DNA of 64,000 nt from Rhizobium sp. 11515TR (GCF_002277895.1 NZ_CP022998.1:3939501-4003500), one strand, 5' to 3'. Positions 35,801 to 44,333 are shown, numbered from the stretch's first letter. Notes: generated by a model not told the origin, from the sequence alone. Numbers and translations: made by a program.

Positions 35801-37042
35801 CTGGCCGCCCAGGGCCTGGTCATGACGGGTACGGCGAAAATCGACATGCAGATCGGCGGCACGACGGCGGCACCTGCCATTACCGGCTCGATTATCACCG
35901 ACGGCGCCAAGCTGGTCGATGTTCGGCGAAACCTGACGCTCAACGGCCTTGCCGTCACTGTAACTCTCGATGGCAGGCAGGCCGTCATCTCGCGGCTGAG
36001 CGGCAATCTCACGAGCGGCGGCAGCATTTCCGGCAGCGGCACAGTTGGCATTACCCCGGATGGCGGTTTCCCCGCCGATATCCAGATGAAGTTCAACAAT
36101 GCGACCTATGTCGACGGAACCCTCGTTACCGCAACCGTCAATGGCACGCTCGGCATCAAGGGACCGCTGATGACCGCGCCGATGCTGACGGGCAATCTTA
36201 GGATCAACAAGGCATCGATCACCGTGCCGCAGAAGCTGCCCGCCTCGCTGTCTGAGATCAACATCAAGCACAAGAATGCCCCGGCTGCGGTCAACGCCCA
36301 GTTCAAGGATCAGAAGCCGGAGGCGCCGCGCAGTAAATCGACCACGCTCGGCATCGATCTGCAACTCGAGGCACCCTCGCAGATTTTTGTGCGCGGCCGC
36401 GGCATCGATGCCGAACTCGGCGGCAACATCACGGTGCGCGGCACGGCAGCAGAACCAATCGTGTCCGGCGGCTTCACTATGCGGCGCGGGCGTCTGACCA
36501 TCTTGAGCCGTCGGCTGGATTTCACCGATACCAGTAAGATCACCTTCGGTGGCGATCTGACGCCGGCGCTTAACATGGAAGCGACGTCGACGGCAGGCTC
36601 CACCACCATAACGGTCGATGTCACCGGCCTCGCGACCGACCCACAGATCGGCTTCTCGTCTTCACCGGCCCTGCCGCAGGATGAGGTGCTGGCGCAGCTG
36701 ATCTTCGGCCAGTCCATGTCGAAGCTTTCGGCGATGCAGATCGCCCAGCTCGCCGATGCGGCAAGCCAGCTGGCCGGCGGACGCTCCACCTCGCTCTTCG
36801 AAGGCCTACGCAGCCATCTGGGCGTCGACGATCTCGACATCTCCACGGATGCGAACGGCCAGGCGCAGGTCGGCGCCGGCAAGTATTTGAACAAGCGCAC
36901 CTATATCGAACTGCAGCAGGGCGCCTCCAACAACACCAAGGCGATCATCAACCTGAATGTCGGCCGCGGCGTGAAACTGCGCGGCGCGGCAGGCTCGGAC
37001 GGTGCCGGCGAAGCCGGCATCGTCTACGAACATGAATATTAA
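32858..37042 (+). CDS. tamB: Translocation and assembly module protein TamB
   Basis: A 1394-residue AsmA-like protein that spans the periplasm. The single N-terminal helix (~13-37) anchors it in the inner membrane. The rest is a long run of repeated short beta strands rich in Gly, Ala, Asp and Ser (beta-taco fold). The C-terminal ~350 residues match the TamB/DUF490 domain: LDFTDTSKITFGGDLTP, LPQDEVLAQLIFGQSMSKLSAMQIAQLA and VGRGVKLRGAAG, ending YEHEY. It partners TamA encoded immediately upstream. Length is within the rhizobial range. Confidence 0.93.
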   Translation: MSILIRILGKLVRWIAYAVVAILLLVIAAVLVVGLVPSATGYAVDQVAKLASTPDRTIAIAAPSGLLNGNLRVGSITVSDTKGPYVKVQNLAIDWSPLSLLTGTFHADRVAADVVDFERLPVSTVAPAPATQPASSSGFSLPIAIDIGAIALPDLRIGQAVAGQDFILAADGSVKANSSSMGLTLNAFRHDVPDAKLSADIAFAPADNKLKLKTQISEPRDGMLAGLLHLPGGPAVNIDLSGDGPLSNWAGKLQAALDGKPTVAISGHHSLSNDGLHHIDVKGGGDVDSLLPPTMRALFAGQTTIDLSATFDGKGKIDIQTGNLATGSAVLAASGTLDPAGNNSLNANLIGTSGPVDFRWPMENGEARALISRVDIALTGAAQSVKIDAKAALDSASTPQGNIGQINLSARSDAFNLTSMSGPLQLRLVVGQTAFVSPDLNRLIRAPVALTAPLQLSSDTIGFNNTTLESASIGGTVNGKYTLSSKALTGNFKLFALPGVLPDGVSDKFEGTISLEGQVAGTVPTKLTLSNLAVKSNVAEISGNVALNDQSLTSDLSGKVLDLSKLVPNAEGQADIGLKAKGPLSALGIDATVKAVNVKLAGRLLDTLDISLTGTTDPKAPQANIQANGAIDGKPIRIAADAVSKDGRTSIPSLAAQIGTNKLQGKLDLSPSFEPTGALTFDLPDLSLLAALAGQKAEGDLKGSLDIASANDKIGLKVNANGSGIRRDDLVISKPAVVLAVDDLKAFSANGSIRADTIASGANRIADLNLTFTQQGSRTDFDLKSAYDNAPLTTHGSVETAGGQTTVNLDSFAGAPRSIPVKLASPTKIVIRDGIASLNGLTLQTGGGSVTVDGTAGQALNINAKIANLPASLANVFAPTLAAEGVISGTVAVTGKAASPAVVFQTNWSGAATSQTKSAGLAPLGIKADGKFADNVVTINTNLTGQSGLALNGGGTVAIAGNKAMALKFSGNVPFDALAGQLAAQGLVMTGTAKIDMQIGGTTAAPAITGSIITDGAKLVDVRRNLTLNGLAVTVTLDGRQAVISRLSGNLTSGGSISGSGTVGITPDGGFPADIQMKFNNATYVDGTLVTATVNGTLGIKGPLMTAPMLTGNLRINKASITVPQKLPASLSEINIKHKNAPAAVNAQFKDQKPEAPRSKSTTLGIDLQLEAPSQIFVRGRGIDAELGGNITVRGTAAEPIVSGGFTMRRGRLTILSRRLDFTDTSKITFGGDLTPALNMEATSTAGSTTITVDVTGLATDPQIGFSSSPALPQDEVLAQLIFGQSMSKLSAMQIAQLADAASQLAGGRSTSLFEGLRSHLGVDDLDISTDANGQAQVGAGKYLNKRTYIELQQGASNNTKAIINLNVGRGVKLRGAAGSDGAGEAGIVYEHEY

Positions 37043-37514
37043 CGAGATCAGCCAACTTTCTGTCGAAGCCAACAGCGGCCACCTCGCCTTCGAGGCCTTG
37101 CCGCTCTCGCTGACGCTCGACGGTCAAAGCACCTCAGGGTGAGGCGGAGAGAATTTTGAGGAGCGCTCAAGAGATTAACCCTCGTGCTGAGACGTGTAGG
37201 CTCCTGAGCCCGTCGAAGGGCTGAAGCCTCGAAATACGAAGCATCACGTCGAACAAGGCGAGATCGCATTAAGATCGTCCACGTGCTTGTCATTCTGCGC
37301 AATCGGATTGATCAATCTGTCGAAACCCAGTCGATTTTGGACAATTTTCCATCTTTTTGCTGTCATCCAGACAATCGATAATGCGCGCCAACATAATTCA
37401 GACCGGTTCGGCTCTTCATGGATTCTCCGAACTGGTCTATCCCATTTTTCCTGCCGTCCCGGCAAAGCCGCTGCTGGCTCTTCCGGAAGAGCTCTAACCC
37501 TCGGAGCAATGCCG
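37043..37514. other. Intergenic region with degenerate repeats, tamB to arginase
   Basis: A 472-bp gap. Bases ~37130-37240 contain fragments (CACCTCAGGGTGAGG; CCCTCGTGCTGAG; GCCCGTCGAAGGGCTGAAGCCTCG) resembling the palindrome families at 38517-38625 and 61641-61840, apparently decayed. Bases ~37270-37400 are more AT-rich and probably hold the arginase promoter, though I cannot pick out clear hexamers. A reading frame extends upstream of the arginase start to 37287 but has no coding character. Confidence 0.6.
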
Positions 37515-38450
37515 ATGAATACGCAATCCACTCCCGTTACCCTGATCGGCGTCCCCCTGGAAGAAGGGTCCGGCCGCCGCGGCGCCGGCATGGGTCCGAC
37601 GGCGCTTCGCATCGCCGGCATCGAAACCACACTGACCGAACTTGGCCATCGCGTCACGGATAGCGGCGACTTGCATCCTGTTCCGGCAGCGGATCTTCCG
37701 GACCATCCCCACGCTCACAATCTGAAGATTGTCGGCGCTTTCACGCGTGCGCTGGAAGCGAAGGTCTATGATGTCGGATCGTCTGGCGGCTTCCCGCTGA
37801 TCCTCGGCGGCGATCACAGTCTCTCCATGGGCAGCGTCTCCGGCATGGCCCGCCATGCGGCGGAGGTCGGCCGTCCGCTCTTTGTGCTCTGGCTCGACGC
37901 TCACTCCGATTTCAATTCGCCCGCCACCTCGCCGTCAGGCAATATTCATGGCATGCCCGTCGCATTCTTCTGCGGCGAAGCCGAGATCGAAGGCGTTCTG
38001 CCGGCCGGCCGGCCATTGGTCGACCCGAACAAAGTCTTCCAGGTCGGCATCCGCTCCGTCGATCCGCACGAGCGCGAGGAAATCCGCGAACACGGCGTCA
38101 ACGTCTTCGACATGCGCTCCCTCGACGAGCAGGGTGTCGCCGCCATCATGCGCAAGGTGCTCGATACCGTCAGCGAAGCCAACGGCCTGCTGCATGTCAG
38201 CTTCGATGTCGATTTCCTCGATCCGGATATCGCGCCGGGCGTCGGAACCACGGTGCCGGGCGGCGCGACCTATCGGGAAGCGCATCTCATCATGGAGATG
38301 CTCTCCGACAGCAATCTCGTCTCGTCGCTCGATCTCGTCGAGCTCAACCCGTTCCTCGATGATCGTGGCAAGAGCGCCCGCGTGCTGGTGGAAATGGCCG
38401 CAAGCCTCTTCGGCCGGCGCATCTTCGATCGACCGACCCGGGCCGCCTGA
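37515..38450 (+). CDS. Arginase
   Basis: Hydrolyses arginine to ornithine and urea, using two Mn2+; cytoplasmic. Ureohydrolase landmarks are GGDHSLSMGS, LWLDAHSDFNSP, SGNIHGMP, and FDVDFLDPDIAPGVGTTVPGG, giving the His and Asp metal ligands, and the C-terminal ELNPFLDDRGKSA. The ATG at 37515 (MNTQSTP) is used because GGAG lies eight bases upstream; an ATG at 37509 is only two bases from it. At 311 residues it fits arginase better than agmatinase. No ornithine cyclodeaminase gene follows, unlike some Agrobacterium clusters. Confidence 0.92.
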   Translation: MNTQSTPVTLIGVPLEEGSGRRGAGMGPTALRIAGIETTLTELGHRVTDSGDLHPVPAADLPDHPHAHNLKIVGAFTRALEAKVYDVGSSGGFPLILGGDHSLSMGSVSGMARHAAEVGRPLFVLWLDAHSDFNSPATSPSGNIHGMPVAFFCGEAEIEGVLPAGRPLVDPNKVFQVGIRSVDPHEREEIREHGVNVFDMRSLDEQGVAAIMRKVLDTVSEANGLLHVSFDVDFLDPDIAPGVGTTVPGGATYREAHLIMEMLSDSNLVSSLDLVELNPFLDDRGKSARVLVEMAASLFGRRIFDRPTRAA

Positions 38451-38516
38451 GGCGCTATCTGGCCGGCAGAGGAAGCGAATACGCTTCGCCGGTGGGCGAA
38501 ACAGTCCTTACCGGGG

Positions 38517-38553
38517 CCACCCTCGTCCTTCGACAAGCTCAGGATGAGGGTGG
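38517..38553. repeat. Palindromic repeat with TTCGACAAGCTCAGG core
   Basis: CCACCCTCGTCCT (38517-38529) pairs with AGGATGAGGGTGG (38541-38553), 13 pairs with one G:T, loop TCGACAAGCTC. Repeats with this core are widespread between genes in alphaproteobacteria. A related, reversed sequence (CATGAGCTTGTCGAAGG) is at 61797-61813. Confidence 0.7.
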
Positions 38554-38580
38554 AATGAGTTGCAATCCGGAGTAAGGGAA

Positions 38581-38625
38581 CCCTCGTGGTGAGGAGGCCC
38601 AAAGGGCCGTCTCGAACCACGAGGG
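38581..38625. repeat. Palindromic repeat with CCCTCGTGGT arms
   Basis: CCCTCGTGGT (38581-38590) pairs with ACCACGAGGG (38616-38625), with an inner GGCCC/GGGCC stem around AAA. Related copies are at ~16905-16970 and ~61641-61700, so this is a dispersed intergenic family. Confidence 0.7.
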
Positions 38626-38789
38626 CGGGTGATCAGTCTCCCTTTACAACCTCCATACTTCCAGCATTGTGTTCTGCCAGCCAATACTATCGAAACCGCT
38701 TGTATAGGTTTAGGTTTAAGCAATCTTCTTCCTCTATCGTGCCAATAACGCGCCGCATCGGCGTCACGGGTTCAATGGGAAGAACGTTC

Positions 38790-39266
38790 ATGGCCACGAT
38801 CAATTCCACCAGCTTCAGCGGCGATACTCTGGAGATCATTGCCTTCCGGCTGCATGATCAGGAATTCTGCGTCAAGACCACCACGATCCGCGAAATCCGC
38901 GGCTGGGCGCCGTCGACGCCGATCCCGCACGCGCCCGCCGATGTCATCGGCGTCATGAACCTGCGCGGTTCGGTGATCCCGATCATCGACCTCGCCTACA
39001 AGCTCGGCATGCAGAGCACGGTTGCCAATGAGCGCAGCGCCATTGTCGTTGCCGAAGTCCATAACATGGTGATCGGCATGCTGGTCGACCGCGTCTCCGA
39101 CATCCTGACGATCGCCTCCAGCCAGGTGCAACCGGTGCCGGAAGTGACCGCCTCCTTCGATCGCGCCTATTGCGAAGGCATCATCGCCACGGAGAACGGA
39201 ATGATCTGCTTCCTGAACCTCGCCAAGATGTTCAAGGAAAACGAAACAGACGAACTTGCCGCTTAA
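38790..39266 (+). CDS. cheW: Chemotaxis coupling protein CheW
   Basis: Single CheW/SH3-like domain protein, 158 residues, linking chemoreceptors to the CheA kinase. Landmarks are EIIAFRLHDQEFCV, the INTxIRE-like TTIREIRGW, PHAPADVIGVMNLRGSVIPIIDL and VSDILTI. The ATG at 38790 is preferred (GGGAAG upstream); 38775 is a possible longer start. A strong terminator follows and then a chemoreceptor gene, suggesting the pair works together although each is probably transcribed separately. No CheA or CheY is in the window. Confidence 0.92.
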   Translation: MATINSTSFSGDTLEIIAFRLHDQEFCVKTTTIREIRGWAPSTPIPHAPADVIGVMNLRGSVIPIIDLAYKLGMQSTVANERSAIVVAEVHNMVIGMLVDRVSDILTIASSQVQPVPEVTASFDRAYCEGIIATENGMICFLNLAKMFKENETDELAA

Positions 39267-39566
39267 CTTCGCCGCATAGTCCTTTTTAAGAAACCGTCGC
39301 TCTCTTGCGGCGGTTTTTTTATTATCGCATAATTTTAGTTAGTTATATTTTATTTAAATTATAATTTCTAATGAGCTAATTTTTACTCAAAATTAAAGGA
39401 GGCAACTCCATCATCGATTGTGAAGCGAGGAAAGAAAATACAATCTCTACATTCCGACCATCCCTTGCGGAACGTCGTCTTTCGGCGTGCCGACGAGCGC
39501 GGCCGCCCGCTTCGAAGCCATTAATCGACGCCCGACAAAGGCGAGCTTTTCTAAGAGGGAATAGGA
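39267..39566. other. AT-rich intergenic region, cheW to chemoreceptor
   Basis: Exactly 300 bp. It starts with the cheW terminator (39292-39320). Bases ~39320-39400 are strikingly AT-rich (runs such as TTATATTTTATTTAAATTATAATTT split across the line), likely the promoter and UP-element region of the chemoreceptor gene. AAAGGAGG at ~39398 resembles a ribosome site but no start codon follows at the right distance. Confidence 0.5.
39292..39320 (+). terminator. Intrinsic terminator after cheW
   Basis: AACCGTCGC (39292-39300) pairs with GCGGCGGTT (39307-39315) around TCTCTT, followed by a run of T to 39320. Confidence 0.92.
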
Positions 39567-41240
39567 ATGTTCAGTCTATCATCCGATGCCAGCCGCATTC
39601 TTTCCGCCGTTTCCAAATCGCAAGCCATCATTGAATTTGATCTCCAAGGTAAGATACTGACGGCAAACGAGAATTTCTGTCGCGCGCTGGGCTATGAGCT
39701 GAAGGAAATCGTCGGCAATCATCATCGGATGTTCTGTGATTCCTCCTATGTCACAACCCCTGCCTATCATGATTTCTGGGCGCGTCTCGGCCGCGGCGAA
39801 TATGATGCCGGCACCTACAAGCGGCTCGGCAAGGACAATCGTGAAATCTGGATACAGGCCTCCTACAACCCCGTCTTCCGCAACGGAAAACCGGTGAAGG
39901 TCGTAAAATTCGCCACCGACGTCACGGAGGCCAAGAAGAAGGCGATTGATGATGCCGGCAAGCTTCAGGCACTCTCGCGCTCGCAGGCCGTCATCGAATT
40001 CCTGCCGACCGGTGAAATCCTGACCGCTAACGAGAACTTCTGCAGCGCCATGGGCTATGCGCTCAGCGAAATCGTCGGCAAGCATCACAGTATTTTCTGC
40101 GATCCGGCCTATGCCCGCACCGAGGAATACAAGCGCTTCTGGCAGCGCCTGGCGCAGGGCGAGTTCATCGCCAACGAATTCGTCCGCTACGGCAAGGGCG
40201 GCAAGGAAATCTGGATTCAGGCGGCCTATAACCCTATCGTCGATGCCGACGGCCGGGTCTACAAGGTCGTGAAATTCGCGACCGATGTCACCTCGCGCAT
40301 GAGCGCCATCAGCGAACTTGCCGGCGCACTCCGCAGCCTGTCGGAAGGCGACCTGACGAAGATGCTCGAGCGGCCCTTCGTGCCCTCCATGGAACAGCTT
40401 CGCCATGATTTCAACGCGACGATCGAGAAGCTTTCCGAGACGCTGACCACCGTCGGCCACAATGCCAGCGCCATTGCCGCCGGCTCGCGCGAGCTCGGCG
40501 ATTCGGCCGAGGCCTTCTCAAGGCGCACCGAGCAGCAGGCCGCCTCAGTGGAAGAGACGGCCGCAGCCCTGGAAGAGATCACCACGACGGTCGCCGATTC
40601 CAGCCAGCGCGCAGAAGAAGCCGGGCGTCTCGTTGCCGAAACCAAACGCGGCGCCGAAGAATCCGGCACGGTGGTCCGCAACGCCGTCGCCGCTATGGAT
40701 CAGATCGAGAAATCCTCGCGCGAGATCACCAACATTATCGGCGTCATCGACGACATCGCTTTCCAGACCAATCTGCTGGCGCTGAATGCCGGTGTCGAGG
40801 CTGCACGCGCTGGCGAAGCCGGCAAGGGCTTTGCTGTCGTCGCACAGGAAGTGCGCGAACTCGCTCAGCGTTCGGCCAGCGCCGCCAAGGAAATCAAGGC
40901 GCTGATCATGACATCGAGCCAGCACGTCAAGAATGGTGTCGGCCTGGTCGGTCAGACAGGCAAGGCACTCGAAGAGATCGTTACCCAGGTCGCCGATATC
41001 AACACCAACGTTGCCGCCATCGTGAAGGCTTCGAAGGAACAGACGATCGGCCTTCGGGAAATCAATTCGGCGATCAATTCGCTGGACCAGACCACTCAGC
41101 AGAACGCTGCGATGGTCGAAGAGAGCACCGCCGCAAGTCTCAGGCTCGCAAACGAAGCGGACACGCTGCACACGCTGCTTGCGCAATTCCGCCTGGCCGA
41201 CTCGATGATCCGCGATATGGTGATGCGGCGCGCAGCCTGA
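39567..41240 (+). CDS. Soluble methyl-accepting chemotaxis protein with two PAS domains
   Basis: A 557-residue chemoreceptor with no transmembrane helix, so cytoplasmic. PAS domains lie at ~15-125 and ~137-247 and are clear duplicates (TANENFCRALGYELKEIVG versus TANENFCSAMGYALSEIVG). A short HAMP-like segment follows, then the methyl-accepting coiled coil (~310-540) with the conserved tip IIGVIDDIAFQTNLLALNAG and EAGKGFAVVAQEVRELA. The C terminus (MVMRRAA) lacks a CheR-docking pentapeptide. PAS receptors of this kind sense redox, oxygen or a small ligand inside the cell; the cofactor is unknown. It is preceded by cheW. Confidence 0.92.
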   Translation: MFSLSSDASRILSAVSKSQAIIEFDLQGKILTANENFCRALGYELKEIVGNHHRMFCDSSYVTTPAYHDFWARLGRGEYDAGTYKRLGKDNREIWIQASYNPVFRNGKPVKVVKFATDVTEAKKKAIDDAGKLQALSRSQAVIEFLPTGEILTANENFCSAMGYALSEIVGKHHSIFCDPAYARTEEYKRFWQRLAQGEFIANEFVRYGKGGKEIWIQAAYNPIVDADGRVYKVVKFATDVTSRMSAISELAGALRSLSEGDLTKMLERPFVPSMEQLRHDFNATIEKLSETLTTVGHNASAIAAGSRELGDSAEAFSRRTEQQAASVEETAAALEEITTTVADSSQRAEEAGRLVAETKRGAEESGTVVRNAVAAMDQIEKSSREITNIIGVIDDIAFQTNLLALNAGVEAARAGEAGKGFAVVAQEVRELAQRSASAAKEIKALIMTSSQHVKNGVGLVGQTGKALEEIVTQVADINTNVAAIVKASKEQTIGLREINSAINSLDQTTQQNAAMVEESTAASLRLANEADTLHTLLAQFRLADSMIRDMVMRRAA

Positions 41241-41264
41241 CCGCCAAACTTGCTGAACAGCAGA

Positions 41265-41291
41265 AGGCCGTCCCGAACTTCGGGGCGGCCT
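41265..41291. terminator. Hairpin between convergent genes
   Basis: AGGCCGTCCCG (41265-41275) pairs with CGGGGCGGCCT (41281-41291) around AACTT, 11 pairs with one G:T. It lies 25 bp after the chemoreceptor stop and 22 bp before the end of the convergent transporter gene. No uridine run on either strand. Confidence 0.55.
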
Positions 41292-41312
41292 CGTCGTCTT
41301 GCAGAGGATCGT

Positions 41313-42974
41313 TTAGCCAAACAATGCGTAGGTGCTCTTGATCGTCACCCATACGCCCCAGAGCAGTGGAATGCCGACGATCGCCCAGGCGATCAGCGCC
41401 TTGCCATCGAAACCGCCCGTGCCGATGTCGAAAGAGCCGGTGGGGCCGGCATTGGCGGCGGCGGTCTTTGCCTGCAGCGCCGCCACCTCTGCGTCCGACA
41501 TGAACCACTTGTCGGCAAGCGGTCTCACCAGCGAATTGGCGATCAAGCCCAGGGCCAGCATGCCGGCGAGGATATACATGGTGAAGGTATAGAGCTGGGC
41601 GCCTTCCACGCCGGCCGCCTTCTGTGCCTCGCGGATATAGTTGACCACGACAGGACCGATGATGCCGGCCGTCGCCCAGGCCGTCAGCAGCCGGCCATGG
41701 ATCGCGCCGACGAACTGCGTACCGAAGATATCGGCGAGATAGGCGGGGACCGTGGCGAAGCCGCCGCCATACATCGAGAGGATAATACAGAGCGCGCCGA
41801 CGAACAGCACCTTGCTGTGGATGCCTGCCGCCCAGGGAGCCAGGACATAGAGCGCAATGCCGATGACGAAGAAGCAATAGTAGGTGTTCTTGCGGCCGAT
41901 CTTGTCGGAGAGCGATGCCCAGAAGAAGCGGCCGCCGATGTTGAAGAGCGACAGCAGCCCGGCAAAGCCGGCGGCGATTGCCGCAACGGTGGCAATCTGA
42001 TCCTTGCTGAGGTCGGCAAATTTCACATCCGGCAGGCCGATCAATGCGCCGCCGAAGATCTCCTGGAGCATGGGCGAGGCCATGCCGATGACGCCGATAC
42101 CGGCCGAGACGTTGAGGCAAAGAACCGCCCAGATCAGCCAGAACTGCGGGGTTTTATGGGCGTCGCGAAGATGCACATGCTTCGTGGTGATCATCGAGCT
42201 CTTGGCGGCGGGTGCCGTCCAGCCTTCCGGACGCCATCCGGCCGGCGGCAGGCGATAGCCGAAGGCGCCACCCATCATGAAGACGAAATAGATCGCCGCC
42301 ATGACGATGAAAGTCTGCCAGACGCCGACCGAGCCATCGGTGCGAAAGTGGTTCATCAGCAGGCTCGCAAGCGGTGCCCCGATCATCGCGCCGCCGCCGA
42401 AACCCATGATCGCCATGCCGGTCGCCATGCCGCGCCGATCCGGAAACCATTTGATCAGTGTCGACACCGGCGAGATATAGCCGAGACCGAGACCGATACC
42501 GCCGATGACGCCGGCACCGATCCACATGATCCAGAGCTGATGGAAGATGACGCCGATCGCTGCGATCAGGATACCGCCGCACCAGCAGCAGGCAGCCACC
42601 ACGCCGGCCTTGCGCGGCCCAACCTTCTCGAGCCACCCACCCCAGATGGCGGCGGAAGAGCCGAGCAGCACGAAGAAGAGCGTATAGATCCAGCCGAGAT
42701 CGCTGACGCGCCAATCGCAACTCGTCGTGAACAGGGCGGTCAGAAGATTGAGGCTGGCGCATTCTGCAGGGGCTGGAGTCGAAGTGCCGAGCGCCTTGGA
42801 GAGCGGCAGCCAGAACACGCTGAAGCCATAGGCCATGCCGATGCAGAGATGAATCGCCAGCGCCGCCGGCGGCACGAGCCATCGGTTGAAGCCCGGCTTG
42901 GCGATGATTCGCTCGCGGTCGAGCAGACCCGCCGTTGTCGTACCTTGGGAAATATTGGTATCCGCAGCCGTCAT
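41313..42974 (-). CDS. OFA-family MFS transporter (oxalate/formate antiporter-like)
   Basis: Inner-membrane major facilitator of the oxalate:formate antiporter family, 553 residues with about twelve helices, longer than the ~420-residue archetype. Landmarks are HLCIGMAYGFSVFWLPL, the substrate-pore-like GGIGLGLGYISPVSTLIKWFPDRRG and a second-half FNIGGRFFWASLSDKIGRKNTYY. The ATG at 42974 (MTAADTN) follows AGGAGG; an in-frame TTG two codons earlier is not needed. It lies ~106 bp after fdsD on the same strand, so formate or oxalate uptake feeding the dehydrogenase is a natural reading, though the exact substrate is inferred. Confidence 0.85.
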   Translation of the reverse strand: MTAADTNISQGTTTAGLLDRERIIAKPGFNRWLVPPAALAIHLCIGMAYGFSVFWLPLSKALGTSTPAPAECASLNLLTALFTTSCDWRVSDLGWIYTLFFVLLGSSAAIWGGWLEKVGPRKAGVVAACCWCGGILIAAIGVIFHQLWIMWIGAGVIGGIGLGLGYISPVSTLIKWFPDRRGMATGMAIMGFGGGAMIGAPLASLLMNHFRTDGSVGVWQTFIVMAAIYFVFMMGGAFGYRLPPAGWRPEGWTAPAAKSSMITTKHVHLRDAHKTPQFWLIWAVLCLNVSAGIGVIGMASPMLQEIFGGALIGLPDVKFADLSKDQIATVAAIAAGFAGLLSLFNIGGRFFWASLSDKIGRKNTYYCFFVIGIALYVLAPWAAGIHSKVLFVGALCIILSMYGGGFATVPAYLADIFGTQFVGAIHGRLLTAWATAGIIGPVVVNYIREAQKAAGVEGAQLYTFTMYILAGMLALGLIANSLVRPLADKWFMSDAEVAALQAKTAAANAGPTGSFDIGTGGFDGKALIAWAIVGIPLLWGVWVTIKSTYALFG

Positions 42975-43080
42975 GAACAACTCCTCCTTGTTTCGAAGAC
43001 CGGCACCGATTCACTCGACAGCAATCGTATTTGTGGCTGGAGCCTCCACTCTCCATCCCAATGCACTATAAATGCTAGTA

Positions 43081-43347
43081 TTAAGCCGACTTGACATCCT
43101 CGGCAGACGCTGGCCTGTGGATCAGCGAGGCCGCCTCCAAGACCAAAGGGTTCAGCCCACCGTCGCCATGATCGATGATCGCGAACAGCTGCCTTCGCAT
43201 GCGCGGCTCCCAGAATTTGTTAATGTGCGTAGCCACACCCTGCACCGCCTCGCCCGCCGGCTGTGTCTTGAAAAAGGTAGCGATCTGGTTCGCCATATAG
43301 ATAAGCTTGGTTTCGGTCTTGCCATGCGGCGTTTCGTCAGGCGACAT
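43081..43347 (-). CDS. fdsD: Formate dehydrogenase subunit delta
   Basis: A small (88-residue) FdsD-like protein with the family pattern: KLIYMANQIATFF, then HINKFWEPRMRRQLFAIIDHG and LNPLVLEAASLI. FdsD is required for activity of soluble NAD-dependent formate dehydrogenases, probably in cofactor insertion or stability. Its start overlaps the fdhD stop by 11 bases, making it the last member of the fds operon. Confidence 0.9.
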   Translation of the reverse strand: MSPDETPHGKTETKLIYMANQIATFFKTQPAGEAVQGVATHINKFWEPRMRRQLFAIIDHGDGGLNPLVLEAASLIHRPASAEDVKSA

Positions 43348-44164
43348 CGGCGATGCTCCCCGGGATGATGCGATGCGGATGGGTGAAAATCTCGAAATCG
43401 TCGCCGCGCACCAGCGCCACCAGCGTCATGCCGGCCTCCTCGGCCGTGCGGATGGCAAGCGCCGTCGGCGCGGAAATCGCCACAAGGACGGAACTGCCTA
43501 ATATCGCTGCCTTCTGCACCATCTCGACGGAAAGGCGACTGGTGACGGCGACCACGCCATCCGCGCCCTTATGGCCGGACCGAATGACCGCGCCGCAGAG
43601 CTTGTCGAGCGCATTGTGCCGCCCGACATCCTCGCGCACGGCAAGCAGACCCTCGGACGGGATATAGAAGCCAGCGCCATGTACGGCGTGAGTCTCGCGA
43701 TGCAGCGGCTGGGCATCATTGAGGAGAGCGATGGCGCGAACGATATCCTTCTGCGTCAGCTTCAAAGCGACCTTGGAAACGTCAGGCACCTTGCGCACGG
43801 CCTGCTCGATCGATTCGATACCACAGAGGCCGCAGCCGACGGGGCCTGCCATATGGCGGCGGCGCAATCGCAGGGCATCCGCAGCGTCATCGACCAGACT
43901 GATCTGCACATCGATCCCTTGCTCGTCCTCGATCGGCTCGATCGCAGCAATCTCACCCATATCGGTGATGATGCCCTCGGTGAGGCTGAAGCCGACGGCG
44001 AAATCCTCGATATCGGCGGGCGTCCCCATCATGACCGCATGCGACGTGCCGCCATAGGAAAAAGCGATCGGCACTTCCTCGGGAACGATACGCGTACCCG
44101 AGCGGACCAAACCATTGCGGCGGGCGGTTTCGGGAACGGTGGTGGTGGGTGTGAATTTAGTCAT
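43337..44164 (-). CDS. fdhD: Formate dehydrogenase sulfurtransferase FdhD
   Basis: A 275-residue accessory protein that delivers sulfur to the molybdenum cofactor of formate dehydrogenase. The catalytic Cys pair is in VGCGLCGIES (CxxC), and family segments include VPIAFSYGGTSHAVMM, the DVGRHNALDK stretch and SRLSVEMVQKAA. In the fdsGBACD order it occupies position C. A ~160-bp mosaic repeat separates it from fdsA. It overlaps fdsD by 11 bases. Confidence 0.95.
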   Translation of the reverse strand: MTKFTPTTTVPETARRNGLVRSGTRIVPEEVPIAFSYGGTSHAVMMGTPADIEDFAVGFSLTEGIITDMGEIAAIEPIEDEQGIDVQISLVDDAADALRLRRRHMAGPVGCGLCGIESIEQAVRKVPDVSKVALKLTQKDIVRAIALLNDAQPLHRETHAVHGAGFYIPSEGLLAVREDVGRHNALDKLCGAVIRSGHKGADGVVAVTSRLSVEMVQKAAILGSSVLVAISAPTALAIRTAEEAGMTLVALVRGDDFEIFTHPHRIIPGSIADVA

Positions 44165-44176
44165 TATCCGGTCTCC

Positions 44177-44333
44177 CCTTCTCCCCTCGGGGAGAAGGCG
44201 GCGCGAAGCGTCGGATGAGGGGGGCGAAGAGCGACGGCTCCGAGCGTCCTGAGCGCGAGCGAAGGCCCATTCTTCCCGTGCGGAAAGACCCCCTCATCCG
44301 CCCTGCAGGCACCTTCTCCCCAAGGGGAGAAGG
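44177..44333. repeat. RIME-like mosaic element, copy 2 (inside the fds operon)
   Basis: Left hairpin CCTTCTCCCC/GGGGAGAAGG at 44177-44198, then TCGGATGAGGGG. The right arm begins CCCCCTCATCCG near 44290 and ends in the hairpin at 44312-44333. The central segment (44225-44288) matches, as reverse complement, that of copy 1 at 17069-17231. It fills nearly all of the 186-bp gap between fdsA and fdhD and could affect transcript processing there. Confidence 0.75.

Larger units (their letters stand above)
38451..38789. other. Intergenic region with two palindromic repeats
   Basis: A 339-bp gap between arginase and cheW. It holds two hairpins listed separately (38517-38553 and 38581-38625). The remainder, ~38640-38789, probably contains the cheW promoter; no confident hexamers seen. 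Confidence 0.6.
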
